A stretch of DNA of 16,751 nucleotides from Halobacteriales archaeon QS_9_67_15 (GTDB taxonomy: Archaea; Halobacteriota; Halobacteria; Halobacteriales; Haloarculaceae): contig PXSD01000143.1 of assembly GCA_003023165.1 (NCBI GenBank), positions 1 to 16,751 on the forward strand, written 5' to 3'. The notes under the pieces are model-generated. The model saw only the letters and a list, made by a program, of their open reading frames with translations, was not told where the DNA came from and ran no database searches. Every line of letters begins with the position of its first letter. Position 1 is the first letter of the stretch. The translations under genes and the position numbers were made by a program. Of the stretch, positions 6,892 to 14,001 are shown piece by piece.

Positions 6892-8025
6892 ATGGCCGCC
6901 GCACCCCGGTCGCTCCGGTACGCGGCCCACCTCGCCGTGTACGCCGTCGGCTACGTGACGTTCACGTACTCCGCGGTGCCCGAGACGGCCGCGGCGCGCT
7001 ACGGCGCGGGCGTCACTACCGTCGGCCTGCTGATGAGCGCGGCGCTCGTCTCGTTCGTCGTCGCGCAGGTCGTCGCCGACCGCCTCGTCTCCCGCACCAC
7101 GACGACGCGCGTGCTGTTCGGCCTGCTCGCCGTGCACGCCGTCACCGCCGTCGTCCTCGACTTCACGACCACCATTGCGGGCGTGCTCGCAATGCGCGTC
7201 GCGTGGGGACTGGCCGGCGGCCTCGTGCTGAGCGTCGGTGCTACCCACGTCTCGCGGCTCCACTCGGGGACGACGGCGACCCGCCAGCAGGGAATCTACG
7301 GCGGGATGCTCACGCTCGGCGGCGCCACCGGCTTCCTGCTCGCCGAACCGCTGGTCGCGGCGACCGGGTGGTTCGGCGTCCACGCGCTCGGCGCGCTGTT
7401 CGCGGTGCCCGCGGTCCTCGCGCTCTGGATACACCGCAGCGAGACGCGGACCGCGAGCGCGGACGCCGGCACGCCGCCGTTCCGCACCGTGCTTGCCGAC
7501 CGCAGCGTGCTCGTCGCGGCGTTCTGCTACGTCGCCCTCATCGGGTCGTACATCACGCTGTCGACGTTCGTCACCGCGTACTTCACCGACCTCGGCGTCG
7601 TCGGCCCGCTGAACGCCGCGGTGCTGGCGACGGCGACGCTCGGGCGCGCCGCCGGCGGCAGCGTCGCCGGCCGCTGGTCGCTGGGCGACCGACGGTTCGT
7701 GAAACTCGGGGCGGTCGCGGGCGCCGCGGCGTTCCTTGCGCTCACCGTCGACGTCCGCCTCGTCGCGCTCGCGGCGCCGCTGGTCGCGATGGTCGCGGTG
7801 TCGCTGCCGTTCGGCGCGGTGTACAACCTCGCCGCGGCCGCCACCCCGCACGACGGCGCGGCGCTCGCGGTCGTCGTCGCCGCGGGCAACGTCGCCGCCG
7901 CCGTGCTGCCCTCGCTGACCGGCGTCGTTCGTTCGGCGACAGGCAGTTACGCCGCGGTGTTCGCGCTGCTCGCCGCGCTGCTCGCGGCCGCCGCCGCGGC
8001 CGTCCACTCGACGCTCACACAATGA
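6892..8025 (+). CDS. Major facilitator superfamily transporter
   Basis: A 377-residue, very hydrophobic protein with about 11-12 predicted membrane helices, matching a compact MFS carrier. The first half carries a loop with basic residues (ADRLVSRTTTTRV) between helices 2 and 3, where the MFS signature loop lies; a central hydrophilic stretch (IHRSETRTASADAGTPPFRTVLADR) divides the two six-helix bundles. It starts 6 nt after the hyuB stop, so it belongs to the operon. The substrate is unknown. In this setting it may export a reaction product or by-product, or offer low-affinity uptake beside the ABC system; both are inference. A secondary carrier placed between an enzyme and its ABC permeases is unusual. 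Its last base pairs overlap the mini-ORF at 8022 by ATGA. Confidence 0.82.
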   Translation: MAAAPRSLRYAAHLAVYAVGYVTFTYSAVPETAAARYGAGVTTVGLLMSAALVSFVVAQVVADRLVSRTTTTRVLFGLLAVHAVTAVVLDFTTTIAGVLAMRVAWGLAGGLVLSVGATHVSRLHSGTTATRQQGIYGGMLTLGGATGFLLAEPLVAATGWFGVHALGALFAVPAVLALWIHRSETRTASADAGTPPFRTVLADRSVLVAAFCYVALIGSYITLSTFVTAYFTDLGVVGPLNAAVLATATLGRAAGGSVAGRWSLGDRRFVKLGAVAGAAAFLALTVDVRLVALAAPLVAMVAVSLPFGAVYNLAAAATPHDGAALAVVVAAGNVAAAVLPSLTGVVRSATGSYAAVFALLAALLAAAAAAVHSTLTQ

Positions 8026-8081
8026 TTCCACGCCACGCACGACACCGAACCCACCCACCCGACGGAGGCATCGCATGGTAG
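8022..8081 (+). CDS. Possible 19-residue coupling peptide between the MFS gene and livH
   Basis: The ATG at 8022 overlaps the MFS stop codon as ATGA, and the frame MIPRHARHRTHPPDGGIAW runs to a TAG at 8079-8081, 7 nt inside livH. It crosses the livH ribosome-binding site GGAGG (8064-8068). This layout would carry ribosomes across the 49-nt gap. The peptide is basic and His-rich, unlike the neighbouring proteins, and could be chance. Confidence 0.25.
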   Translation: MIPRHARHRTHPPDGGIAW

Positions 8082-9277
8082 AGACGGGCCTGATAGACGC
8101 GGTCGCGCAGGGCCTCGTCACCGGCAGCATCATCGCCGCCGGCGCGCTCGGCCTCTCGCTGGTGTACAGCATCGCGGAGGTACCGAACTTCGCGCACGGC
8201 GACATGCTCACCGTCGGCGCGTACCTCGCGCTCGCGCTGAACAACCCCAGCGAAATCCCGTTCGTCCCGAACGCCGTCGCGCTCCCGTTCGCCGTCGCCG
8301 CCGTCGGCGCCGTCGTCGTCGCGGGCGTGTTCGGCGGCATCTACGAGAAAGCCGTCTTCGCGCGGTTCCGCGACAAGGACGCCGACCTCATCACGATGGT
8401 CATCGTCTCGCTCGGCCTCGCGCTGTTCCTCCAGAATCTCGTATTGTTTCTCGCAGGGTCGGCGAACGTCACCTACGACACCGTCCGCCGCGTGAACGTC
8501 AACGTCGACGTCTACGCCACCGGGAGCGGCCTCGGCGTCGAACTCACGCAGCGCGCGGGTGCCGACCTCGCCACGCTCGACGCGTGGGGGTACGGCTGGC
8601 TCGCCGTCGTCGCCGTGCTCGCCGTCGCCGTCGCCGCCGGCGTCGCGGTGTACCGCTGGCGGAGCGCGGACACCGGCTACGAGCGCGTCCACTTCGTCAG
8701 CCCGCGCGTGCTCGCCGTCGCCACCACGCTCGCCGTCGCGGCGGGCGGCGCGGCGCTGACCCGCGGCGGAACCGTCGCCACGTCGAACCCCGCGTTCAGC
8801 ACGCGAATCGGCGTCAGTTGGAAGTACGGTGCCATCCTCGCCGTGATGCTCGCGACGATGCTCTGCATGAACTACGTCCTCAAGCGCACGAAGACCGGCC
8901 GCGCGATGCGCGCCACCGCCGACGACCAGTCGCTGGCGCGCGTCCGCGGCGTCGACATCGACCGCGTGCAGCTAGTCGTCTGGGTGCTGGCCGCCGTGCT
9001 CGCCGCCATCGCGGGCGTGCTGCTCGGCTGGTACGCCTCGAACCTCAACCCCAACATGGGGTTCAACCTGCTGCTGCCCGTGTTCGCCGCGGTCATCGTC
9101 GGCGGCATCGACTCGCCGTACGGGGCCGCGCTCGGCGGCCTCCTCGTCGGCCTCAGCATGGATGTCGGCGTCTACCTGCTGCCCGCGGAGTTCGCGACGT
9201 ACCGCACCGCGATCGCGTTCGTCATCCTCGTGGCCGTCCTGCTGGTGACGCCCGAGGGCCTGTGGGGTGACGCCTGA
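8075..9277 (+). CDS. livH: LivH-type ABC transporter permease
   Basis: A 400-residue inner-membrane permease. The start at 8075 has a good Shine-Dalgarno sequence, GGAGG at 8064-8068. The N-terminus shows the LivH pattern ALGLSLVYSIAEVPNFAHGDMLTVGAY (about residues 24-50, read in parts). The cytoplasmic coupling loop RTKTGRAMRATADDQSLARVRGVD spans about 271-294, and the terminal half has the usual GGIDSPYGAALGGLLVGL (343-360). The protein is roughly 100 residues longer than a typical LivH of about 300. The extra length lies at about 135-250 and includes two added hydrophobic segments (173-193 and 211-229). It pairs with LivM to form the channel through which the binding protein delivers substrate. 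It overlaps livM by one base. Confidence 0.9.
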   Translation: MVETGLIDAVAQGLVTGSIIAAGALGLSLVYSIAEVPNFAHGDMLTVGAYLALALNNPSEIPFVPNAVALPFAVAAVGAVVVAGVFGGIYEKAVFARFRDKDADLITMVIVSLGLALFLQNLVLFLAGSANVTYDTVRRVNVNVDVYATGSGLGVELTQRAGADLATLDAWGYGWLAVVAVLAVAVAAGVAVYRWRSADTGYERVHFVSPRVLAVATTLAVAAGGAALTRGGTVATSNPAFSTRIGVSWKYGAILAVMLATMLCMNYVLKRTKTGRAMRATADDQSLARVRGVDIDRVQLVVWVLAAVLAAIAGVLLGWYASNLNPNMGFNLLLPVFAAVIVGGIDSPYGAALGGLLVGLSMDVGVYLLPAEFATYRTAIAFVILVAVLLVTPEGLWGDA

Positions 9278-10680
9278 TGGCGCTCGCGGACTTCCTCGTC
9301 AGCCTGCTCACCGTCGTCAGCGTCTACACGCTGTTCGGCCTTGGACTGAACATCAAGTACGGCTTCACGGGGCTGGTCGACTTCGGCCATGTGCTCTACT
9401 TCATGACGGGCGCGTACGTCACCGTCGTCGTCACGCTCCCCGTCGCGGCCACCAGCTACGAGGGCATCGGCGGGTTCGCGCTCCCGCAACTGCTGTCCGG
9501 CGTCCCGCTCGGCGGCCTGCTCGCGTGGTTCGTCGCCATCTTCGTCGCGATGGTCGTCGCCGCGCTGCTGTCGCTGCTCGTCGGCGTGCCGACGCTGCGC
9601 CTGCGCGAGGACTACCTCGCCATCACTGCGCTCGGCATCGCGACCATCCTCCACACCGTCGTCAACGACGAGCGCTGGCTGTTCAACGGCCCGTTCGGCG
9701 TGCGCGACGTCCACCAGCCGCTCGCCGAGGCGTTCCCCGTCTCGCTCGGGAGTTTCCTCGTGAACCTCGCCGTCTTCGGCCTCGTCTCCGTGCTCGTGCT
9801 CGCGTACATCGGGTACCGCGTCGGCGACTACGTCTACGGCGTGGACCTGCGCGCGGCCGCGATGGCCGCGGCCGCCGCCGTCCTCGTCGTCGCGGGCCTC
9901 GGCGCCGCCGCGCTGGGCGGCGCGCTCGTGCTCGGCGGCGTCCTCGTCGCGGTCGCCGGCGTCGTCGTGCTGGCGCGCGGCATCGGACGCGCCGACGGGT
10001 TCGGCCGGCCGCTTGCGCTGTTCACCGCGCTCGTCTTCGTCGCGTGGCACTTCGGCACGCCGTTTTTCACCGCAGGACCGTCGGGCGTGCTCGCGAGCGC
10101 CGTCTGGCTGTTCGACCCGACGGCGGGCGCCGACGGCGGCTTCACCTACGGCCGGTTCGTGCTGCTGGTCGCCGTCTCGTTCGTCGCCGTCGCGTACTGG
10201 TGGTGCGAGCGCACCGTCAACAGCCCGTACGGCCGCGTCCTCCGGTCCATCCGCGAGGACGAGGACGTGCCGGAGGCGCTGGGCAAGCGGACGTTCCGAT
10301 ACAAGGTCCAGAGCATGATGTTCGGCTCCGCGCTCGCGGCCGCCGCGGGCGGCCTGTGGGCGACCCACATCGCGTTCATCGACCCGACGCAGTTCATCGC
10401 GGACATCACGTTCTTCGCATTTACCGCGGTCATCATCGGCGGCGCCGCGAACAACAGGGGCGTCGTCGTCGGCACCGCCGTCTTCTGGACGCTGCACACC
10501 GGGACGCGGTTCCTCAACGACTACTTCCCGACCGAGTACGCCACCCAGCTGGCGGCGCTGCGCGTGATGCTCATCGGGGTGTTGCTGATGGTCATCCTCT
10601 ACTACCGCTCGGAGGGCCTGCTCGGCGAGCAGACGTACGACACGGGCGTCGCCGCCGAGGAAGGTGGTCGCAGTGAGTGA
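9277..10680 (+). CDS. livM: LivM-type ABC transporter permease
   Basis: A 467-residue permease starting at the TGATG junction with livH. Family features: GLGLNIKYGFTGLVDFGH (residues 21-38), LLVGVPTLRLREDYLAITALG (100-120), the coupling loop NSPYGRVLRSIREDEDVPEALGK (315-337), and FIDPTQFIADITF plus IIGGAANNRGVVVGT (367-400). Typical LivM proteins are nearer 300-350 residues. The excess lies at about 185-290, with an Ala/Val-rich segment (192-233) and another hydrophobic stretch (246-260). It forms the second half of the importer channel with LivH. The 3' end overlaps the livG start region by 8 nt, consistent with coupled translation. Confidence 0.9.
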   Translation: MALADFLVSLLTVVSVYTLFGLGLNIKYGFTGLVDFGHVLYFMTGAYVTVVVTLPVAATSYEGIGGFALPQLLSGVPLGGLLAWFVAIFVAMVVAALLSLLVGVPTLRLREDYLAITALGIATILHTVVNDERWLFNGPFGVRDVHQPLAEAFPVSLGSFLVNLAVFGLVSVLVLAYIGYRVGDYVYGVDLRAAAMAAAAAVLVVAGLGAAALGGALVLGGVLVAVAGVVVLARGIGRADGFGRPLALFTALVFVAWHFGTPFFTAGPSGVLASAVWLFDPTAGADGGFTYGRFVLLVAVSFVAVAYWWCERTVNSPYGRVLRSIREDEDVPEALGKRTFRYKVQSMMFGSALAAAAGGLWATHIAFIDPTQFIADITFFAFTAVIIGGAANNRGVVVGTAVFWTLHTGTRFLNDYFPTEYATQLAALRVMLIGVLLMVILYYRSEGLLGEQTYDTGVAAEEGGRSE

Positions 10681-11440
10681 CCCCATCCTCGAAGTCGACG
10701 GCGTCGAGAAGTACTTCGGCGGCATCACCGCCCTCGACGGCGCCAGCTTCGACGTCGAATCCGGCATTACCGGCCTCATCGGGCCGAACGGCGCCGGGAA
10801 GTCGACGATGTTCGACTGTATCACGGGCTTCCGTGACCCGGACGGCGGCAGCGTGTGGTTCCGGGGCGAGGACGTCACGGGCGACAGTCCGTCGGCGGTC
10901 GCCAACCGCGGCGTCGTGCGGACGTTCCAGATTCCACACGAACTCCCGGAGATGACCGTCCGGGAGAACCTCGCGCTCGCTCCCCGCGACCAGCGCGGCG
11001 AGAGCCTCGTGGCGTCGTGGGCGCGCGGCGACGGCTACTATGAGGACGAGCAACGCGCCCAGCGGCGCGCCGTCGAGGCCGCGGAGCGCTTCGAAATCAG
11101 CCACGTCCTCGACACGCCCGCGGGCGAACTCTCGGGCGGCCAGCGCAAACTCCTCGAACTGGCGCGCGCGCTGCTCACCGAACCCGACCTCGTCCTGCTG
11201 GACGAACCGCTGGCGGGCGTCAACCCCACCTTGGAGGAGAGGATTCTCGACCACATCCAGACGCTCGCCGCGGAGGGGTACTCGTTCCTCTTCATCGAGC
11301 ACGACATCGACGTCATCATGGAACACTGCCAGGAAGTCATCGTGATGCACCAGGGCCGGGTCCTCATGCGCGGCGAACCGGAGGCCGTCCGCACCGACGA
11401 CCGCGTCGTCGACGCCTACCTCGGAGGTGACGCCGAATGA
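10673..11440 (+). CDS. livG: LivG-type ABC transporter ATP-binding protein
   Basis: A 255-residue ATPase complete in every motif: Walker A GPNGAGKST at residues 37-45, Q-loop Gln86, signature LSGGQ at 153-157, Walker B VLLDEP at 174-179, and switch His210 in IEHD. The LivG-type insertion between Q-loop and signature (about 100-150) is present. GTG at 10673 (MSDPILEVDG) is chosen over GTG at 10664 because GGTGG at 10663-10667 gives a ribosome-binding site at normal distance. It hydrolyses ATP with LivF on the cytoplasmic side of the importer. It shares ATGA with livF. Confidence 0.93.
   Translation: MSDPILEVDGVEKYFGGITALDGASFDVESGITGLIGPNGAGKSTMFDCITGFRDPDGGSVWFRGEDVTGDSPSAVANRGVVRTFQIPHELPEMTVRENLALAPRDQRGESLVASWARGDGYYEDEQRAQRRAVEAAERFEISHVLDTPAGELSGGQRKLLELARALLTEPDLVLLDEPLAGVNPTLEERILDHIQTLAAEGYSFLFIEHDIDVIMEHCQEVIVMHQGRVLMRGEPEAVRTDDRVVDAYLGGDAE
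11423..11430 (+). promoter_or_regulatory. Strong Shine-Dalgarno sequence for livF
   Basis: GGAGGTGA is a full match to the anti-Shine-Dalgarno end of archaeal 16S rRNA. It lies 6 nt before the livF ATG (11437), inside the livG coding end, and fixes that start. Confidence 0.75.
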
Positions 11441-12159
11441 GCGAGCGCGAGCGCGCGCCGCTGCTCGAACTCGACTCCCTGGACGCCGGCTACGGCGACC
11501 TCCGGATTCTCACGGACATCGACATGGCGGTCGGCGACGGCGAGTACGTCGCCATCGTCGGGCCGAACGGCGCCGGCAAGTCCACCGCGATGAAGTCCGT
11601 TTTCGGCCTCACCACGCACATGGGCGGCAGCGTGTCGTTCCGCGGGGAGCCGATTCACGGCGCCGAGTCCTCGGACATTATCGACTACGGCATCACGTAC
11701 GTCCCGCAGTCGGGGAACATCTTCACGAGCCTCACCGTCCGCGAGAACCTCGAGATGGGCGTGTTCATGGCCGAGGAGTTCCCCGAGGAGACGATCCGGG
11801 AGGTGTTCGACTACTTCCCGATTCTCGAGGAGCGCCAGCAGCAGCGCGCGGGCACGATGTCCGGCGGGCAGCGCCAGATGCTCGCGATGGGCGCGGCGTT
11901 GATGTCCGACCCCGACCTCCTGCTGTTGGACGAACCCTCCGCGGGTCTGGCGCCGGACCTCGTCGACGACCTCTTCGACCGCATCGACGACGTGAACGAC
12001 GACGGCACCGCGATTCTGATGGTCGAACAGAACGCAAAGGAGGCGCTGCGGCGCTGCGACCGCGGCTACGTCCTCGTGAACGGCGAGAACGCCTACGACG
12101 GCCCCGGTCGGGAGCTGCTCGACGACGAGGAGGTCCGCCAGCGGTTCCTCGGCGGGTAG
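11437..12159 (+). CDS. livF: LivF-type ABC transporter ATP-binding protein
   Basis: A 240-residue ATPase, normal for LivF. Walker A GPNGAGKST is at residues 42-50, Q-loop Gln91 in YVPQSGNIF, signature MSGGQ at 141-145, Walker B LLLLDEP at 161-167, and the switch region reads VEQN (196-199), the usual LivF form in place of the histidine found in LivG. It starts at the ATGA overlap with livG behind a strong ribosome-binding site. It forms the second ATPase of the importer and is the last gene of the operon; no clear hairpin or T-tract terminator follows. Its final codons abut the decayed VOC gene on the other strand. Confidence 0.93.
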   Translation: MSERERAPLLELDSLDAGYGDLRILTDIDMAVGDGEYVAIVGPNGAGKSTAMKSVFGLTTHMGGSVSFRGEPIHGAESSDIIDYGITYVPQSGNIFTSLTVRENLEMGVFMAEEFPEETIREVFDYFPILEERQQQRAGTMSGGQRQMLAMGAALMSDPDLLLLDEPSAGLAPDLVDDLFDRIDDVNDDGTAILMVEQNAKEALRRCDRGYVLVNGENAYDGPGRELLDDEEVRQRFLGG

Positions 12160-12590
12160 AGCGCCGCCGGGTCGAAGCGGCGATTCTCGCCGTCCCATGA
12201 CGACAGGTCGCGCTTGGCCGCCGGTCGACGTACGCTTCGAGGCCGTTGCCCGCGGGGTCCGAGAAGTACAGCGCCTTGCTGATGCGATGCCGTGGTCGAC
12301 CGGCGTCAACGGGACGCCGCGCACGCAGAGCACGTCGTAGACACTACCCAGGTGCTCCTCGGTGTCGACTTCGCTCGCGGCGTGGTAGCGGCCGACGCCG
12401 CGGCCCGGGTCCGGCGCGTCCGCCCCGACGGCCTGCAGGCCGACGTCGTGGTGGTGGTCCCCCCAGGAACGCGAACTGGCCCCGTCTCCGCGAGTTCGAG
12501 GTCGAAGACATCCTCGTAGAACGCGACGGCGCGGCTGAGGTCCCGGACCTTGAGGTGGACGTGCCCGAGGTGAAACGGCGTGTCGTTCAT
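12154..12590 (-). pseudogene. Decayed VOC-family (glyoxalase/extradiol dioxygenase-like) gene
   Basis: The minus strand from ATG at 12590 begins as a good VOC protein, with HLGHVHLKVRDLSRAVAFY and YEDVFDLELAETG. The rest is found only by changing frame: QFAFL after the C run at about 12480-12483, then DHHHDVGLQAVGADAPD and YHAASEVDTEEHLGSVYDVL after the six-C run at 12459-12464, then SKALYFSDPAGNGLEAYVD after 12281-12290, then RDLSSWDGENRRFDPAAL after about 12212-12224. The break at 12281-12290 is an exact 5-bp tandem duplication (GATGC GATGC). Every family segment is still recognisable, including likely metal-ligand positions, so decay is recent. No single frame can make the protein. The original stop appears lost in livF. 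The exact frame-break bases are approximate. Confidence 0.85.
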
Positions 12591-12633
12591 ACCACACGTT
12601 TCGCGGTCGGACAGTTAGCACTCAGGGTCGAGG

Positions 12634-13290
12634 CTACTCGTCGTAGCGCTCGGCCGCCGACTGGAAGCCGAGTTCTGCCTGCTCGCGCGAGCGCCGCCTC
12701 TCTCGCTCCGCGACCGCCTCGGGGTCGGGGTTCACGTCGTCGTCGACGCTCGCCCACGAGTCGTGGACCTTCGCGTGACACCACCGGCAGAGGAAGACCG
12801 TGATCTCGTGGCTCGGGCCGTTCCCCGCTCCGTCACCGGTCGTTTGCGGGTCTCGTTCGCTCATCGCTCCCGGCTCTGCCGGGCTGTCCCCTTCGCGATA
12901 CGAGAGGTGGTGCTCCTCCAGGAGCGGCCGCTCGTCGTCGTGGGCCATCCGGTGTTCCTCGAGGCCACAGCGCTCGCACTCCCGGTCGCGGTTCCGACGC
13001 CGGAAGTGGGGGCAGTCGGCCCAGTCCCACGGGCCGGTCAGCCCCTCCTCGTCGAGTCGCGCCTCGCGGGTCGCGCCGCTCCCCGCTCGGTCACCCGAGG
13101 TGCTCTGCACCTCGCACACCACCGGACAGCGGAAGTCCTCGCGACTGCGCGCGTTCGCGAACTCGGGGTCGCGGTCGCCCTGCTCGACGGCGAACCGACA
13201 GCGGCCCTCGTCGGTGCAGTGGTCGCACCGGTCGACGTGCGCGTAGGGGTCTTCCACGCCGACCGAGGTGCCCGAGGGCGTCTTCTCCAT
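12634..13290 (-). CDS. HNH-like zinc-binding protein, function unknown
   Basis: A 218-residue Cys/His-rich protein. An N-terminal cluster (C22-x2-C25, C31, then C55 and C59, C93) looks like a zinc site. A second block resembles an HNH nuclease core: C105-x2-C108, the HH pair 127-128 in LEEHHLSY, then C168-x2-C171-H172 and H176 in LCRWCHAKVH. A hydrophilic, Gly/Asp-rich loop (about 132-160) separates its halves. HNH domains use the first His of the pair as general base and a metal held by later His/Asn residues, so nuclease activity is possible but not proven; the block could also be a purely structural zinc fold. The ATG at 13290 is preferred over an upstream in-frame start because a TATA-like element lies 27 nt before it. 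It diverges from the DUF192 gene across 79 bp. Confidence 0.75.
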   Translation of the reverse strand: MEKTPSGTSVGVEDPYAHVDRCDHCTDEGRCRFAVEQGDRDPEFANARSREDFRCPVVCEVQSTSGDRAGSGATREARLDEEGLTGPWDWADCPHFRRRNRDRECERCGLEEHRMAHDDERPLLEEHHLSYREGDSPAEPGAMSERDPQTTGDGAGNGPSHEITVFLCRWCHAKVHDSWASVDDDVNPDPEAVAERERRRSREQAELGFQSAAERYDE

Positions 13291-13312
13291 GCCCGGTGTC
13301 TCGCACTCGACG

Positions 13313-13345
13313 GATTTGAATGGTCCGCTCGGACGCAACCGTTTT
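13313..13345. promoter_or_regulatory. Divergent promoter pair of the HNH-like and DUF192 genes
   Basis: On the minus strand TTCAAATC (13313-13320) is centred 27 nt before the HNH-like gene ATG (13290). On the plus strand GTTTTC (13341-13346) is centred about 27 nt before the DUF192 ATG (13370). The second is weak. The spacing of both predicts leaderless mRNAs fired from one 79-bp region. Confidence 0.5.
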
Positions 13346-13369
13346 CCCGCCCCCCGCGGATGCCGATCC

Positions 13370-13726
13370 ATGCGTCTGGTCCACGAGTCGGCCGACGGCG
13401 AGCGCCGCGTCCTCGCGACGGACGTGGAGCGGGCCGACTCGCTGTTCGCGAAGGTCGTGGGCCTGATGGGGAAGTCGTCGCTCCCCGAGGACTACGCCCT
13501 GGTCTTCGACTTCGGGCGGACGAGCTACCGGGACGTCCACATGCTGTTCGTGCGGACGCCGCTTGACGTGGTCTGGTTGCTCGACGACGAGGTCGTCCAG
13601 GTGAAGACGCTTCGGCCCTGGCGCGGGACGGGCGTGGCAAAGGCCGACTGCTTCGTCGAACTCCCGGGGGGCGCGGCTGACGGCGTCGAACCCGGTGACG
13701 GGGTCGTCCTCGAAAACGACGAGTGA
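13370..13726 (+). CDS. DUF192 family protein
   Basis: A 118-residue protein covering one DUF192 domain. Recognisable family segments are ADSLFAKVVGLMGKSSLPEDYALVFDF (residues 22-48, read in parts), the DVHMLFVRTPLDVVWLLDDEVVQVKTL block (55-81), with the conserved His57-Met58, and the closing FVELPGGAADGVEPGDGV. DUF192 proteins form small beta-rich domains of unknown biochemical role, often single-domain or secreted in haloarchaea; no signal peptide is seen here. The start at 13370 fits the domain boundary and the upstream TATA-like element; an in-frame ATG at 13268 would run back across the divergent promoter. The gene is intact although its neighbours on the right are decayed. Confidence 0.85.
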   Translation: MRLVHESADGERRVLATDVERADSLFAKVVGLMGKSSLPEDYALVFDFGRTSYRDVHMLFVRTPLDVVWLLDDEVVQVKTLRPWRGTGVAKADCFVELPGGAADGVEPGDGVVLENDE

Positions 13727-13760
13727 CCGGCGGCCCGACTCGGATGTCCCGCTGTCCGGC

Positions 13761-13958
13761 ATGATGCCAAGTCACTCGGCAACGGTATGGGCCTCTCTAT
13801 TGTACCTCTCTCCGGTCCCCGCCGGTGGGACCGCGACCGACGCCTTCGCGAACACGATTGAAGCGGCGCGACAGGCCGAACGGCTCGGTGACAAGCGCGC
13901 CCGGCCCGAGTCGCCGCGCTGGCGCCGGTTGCGGCAGTATTTGCGAGTGGTGCGGTGA
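13761..13958 (+). pseudogene. N-terminal remnant of a luciferase-like (LLM) flavin monooxygenase gene
   Basis: The frame contains SLLYLSPVPAGGTATDAF followed by ANTIEAARQAERLG (about 13794-13890). This matches the N-terminal signature of the LLM class (pattern S-x-LDLxPVPxGGTxxDA, then a helix of the form NTxxLARxAERLG). The motif that should follow, G-[FY]-x-R-[FY]-W-x-AEHH, is missing, and the reading continues into an unrelated Arg-rich run to a stop at 13956-13958. Only about 30 of the usual 330 or more residues are left. The segment cannot make an enzyme and is a relic. The interval 13727-14001 holds nothing else but the promoter at 13968. Confidence 0.65.
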
Positions 13959-13967
13959 ACCCGACGG

Positions 13968-13975
13968 TTTAATTA
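13968..13975 (+). promoter_or_regulatory. TATA box upstream of the broken synthase gene
   Basis: TTTAATTA is a strong haloarchaeal TATA sequence, centred about 30 nt before ATG 14002 and 100 nt before ATG 14072. Transcription should begin near 14000. The synthase gene may still be transcribed although it is broken. Confidence 0.6.
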
Positions 13976-14001
13976 GGCGCGCTCGCAGACGGTAGGGTAC
14001 G

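Noticed and set aside
5121..8081. A 986-codon plus-strand frame across hyuB and the MFS gene
   Set aside because: Arg/Pro-rich translation with no family motifs, out of frame with two clear genes. Only its last 20 codons, which form the mini-ORF at 8022, were kept as a low-confidence item.
2990..8340. Very long minus-strand open frames opposite hyuA, hyuB, the MFS gene and livH (2990-5095 and 4981-8340)
   Set aside because: They are antisense shadows produced by GC-biased third positions: Arg/Val/Asp repeats, no domains, and they lie exactly opposite well-identified genes.
1662..12159. A straightforward branched-chain amino acid importer
   Set aside because: The transporter parts are of that family, but hyuAB and an MFS gene lie between the binding protein and the permeases, so family membership alone should not set the substrate.
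12160..12630. Plus-strand frames over the VOC remnant (for example 12246-12803 and 12292-12519)
   Set aside because: Arg/Pro-rich or antisense to recognisable VOC segments, with no motif of their own.
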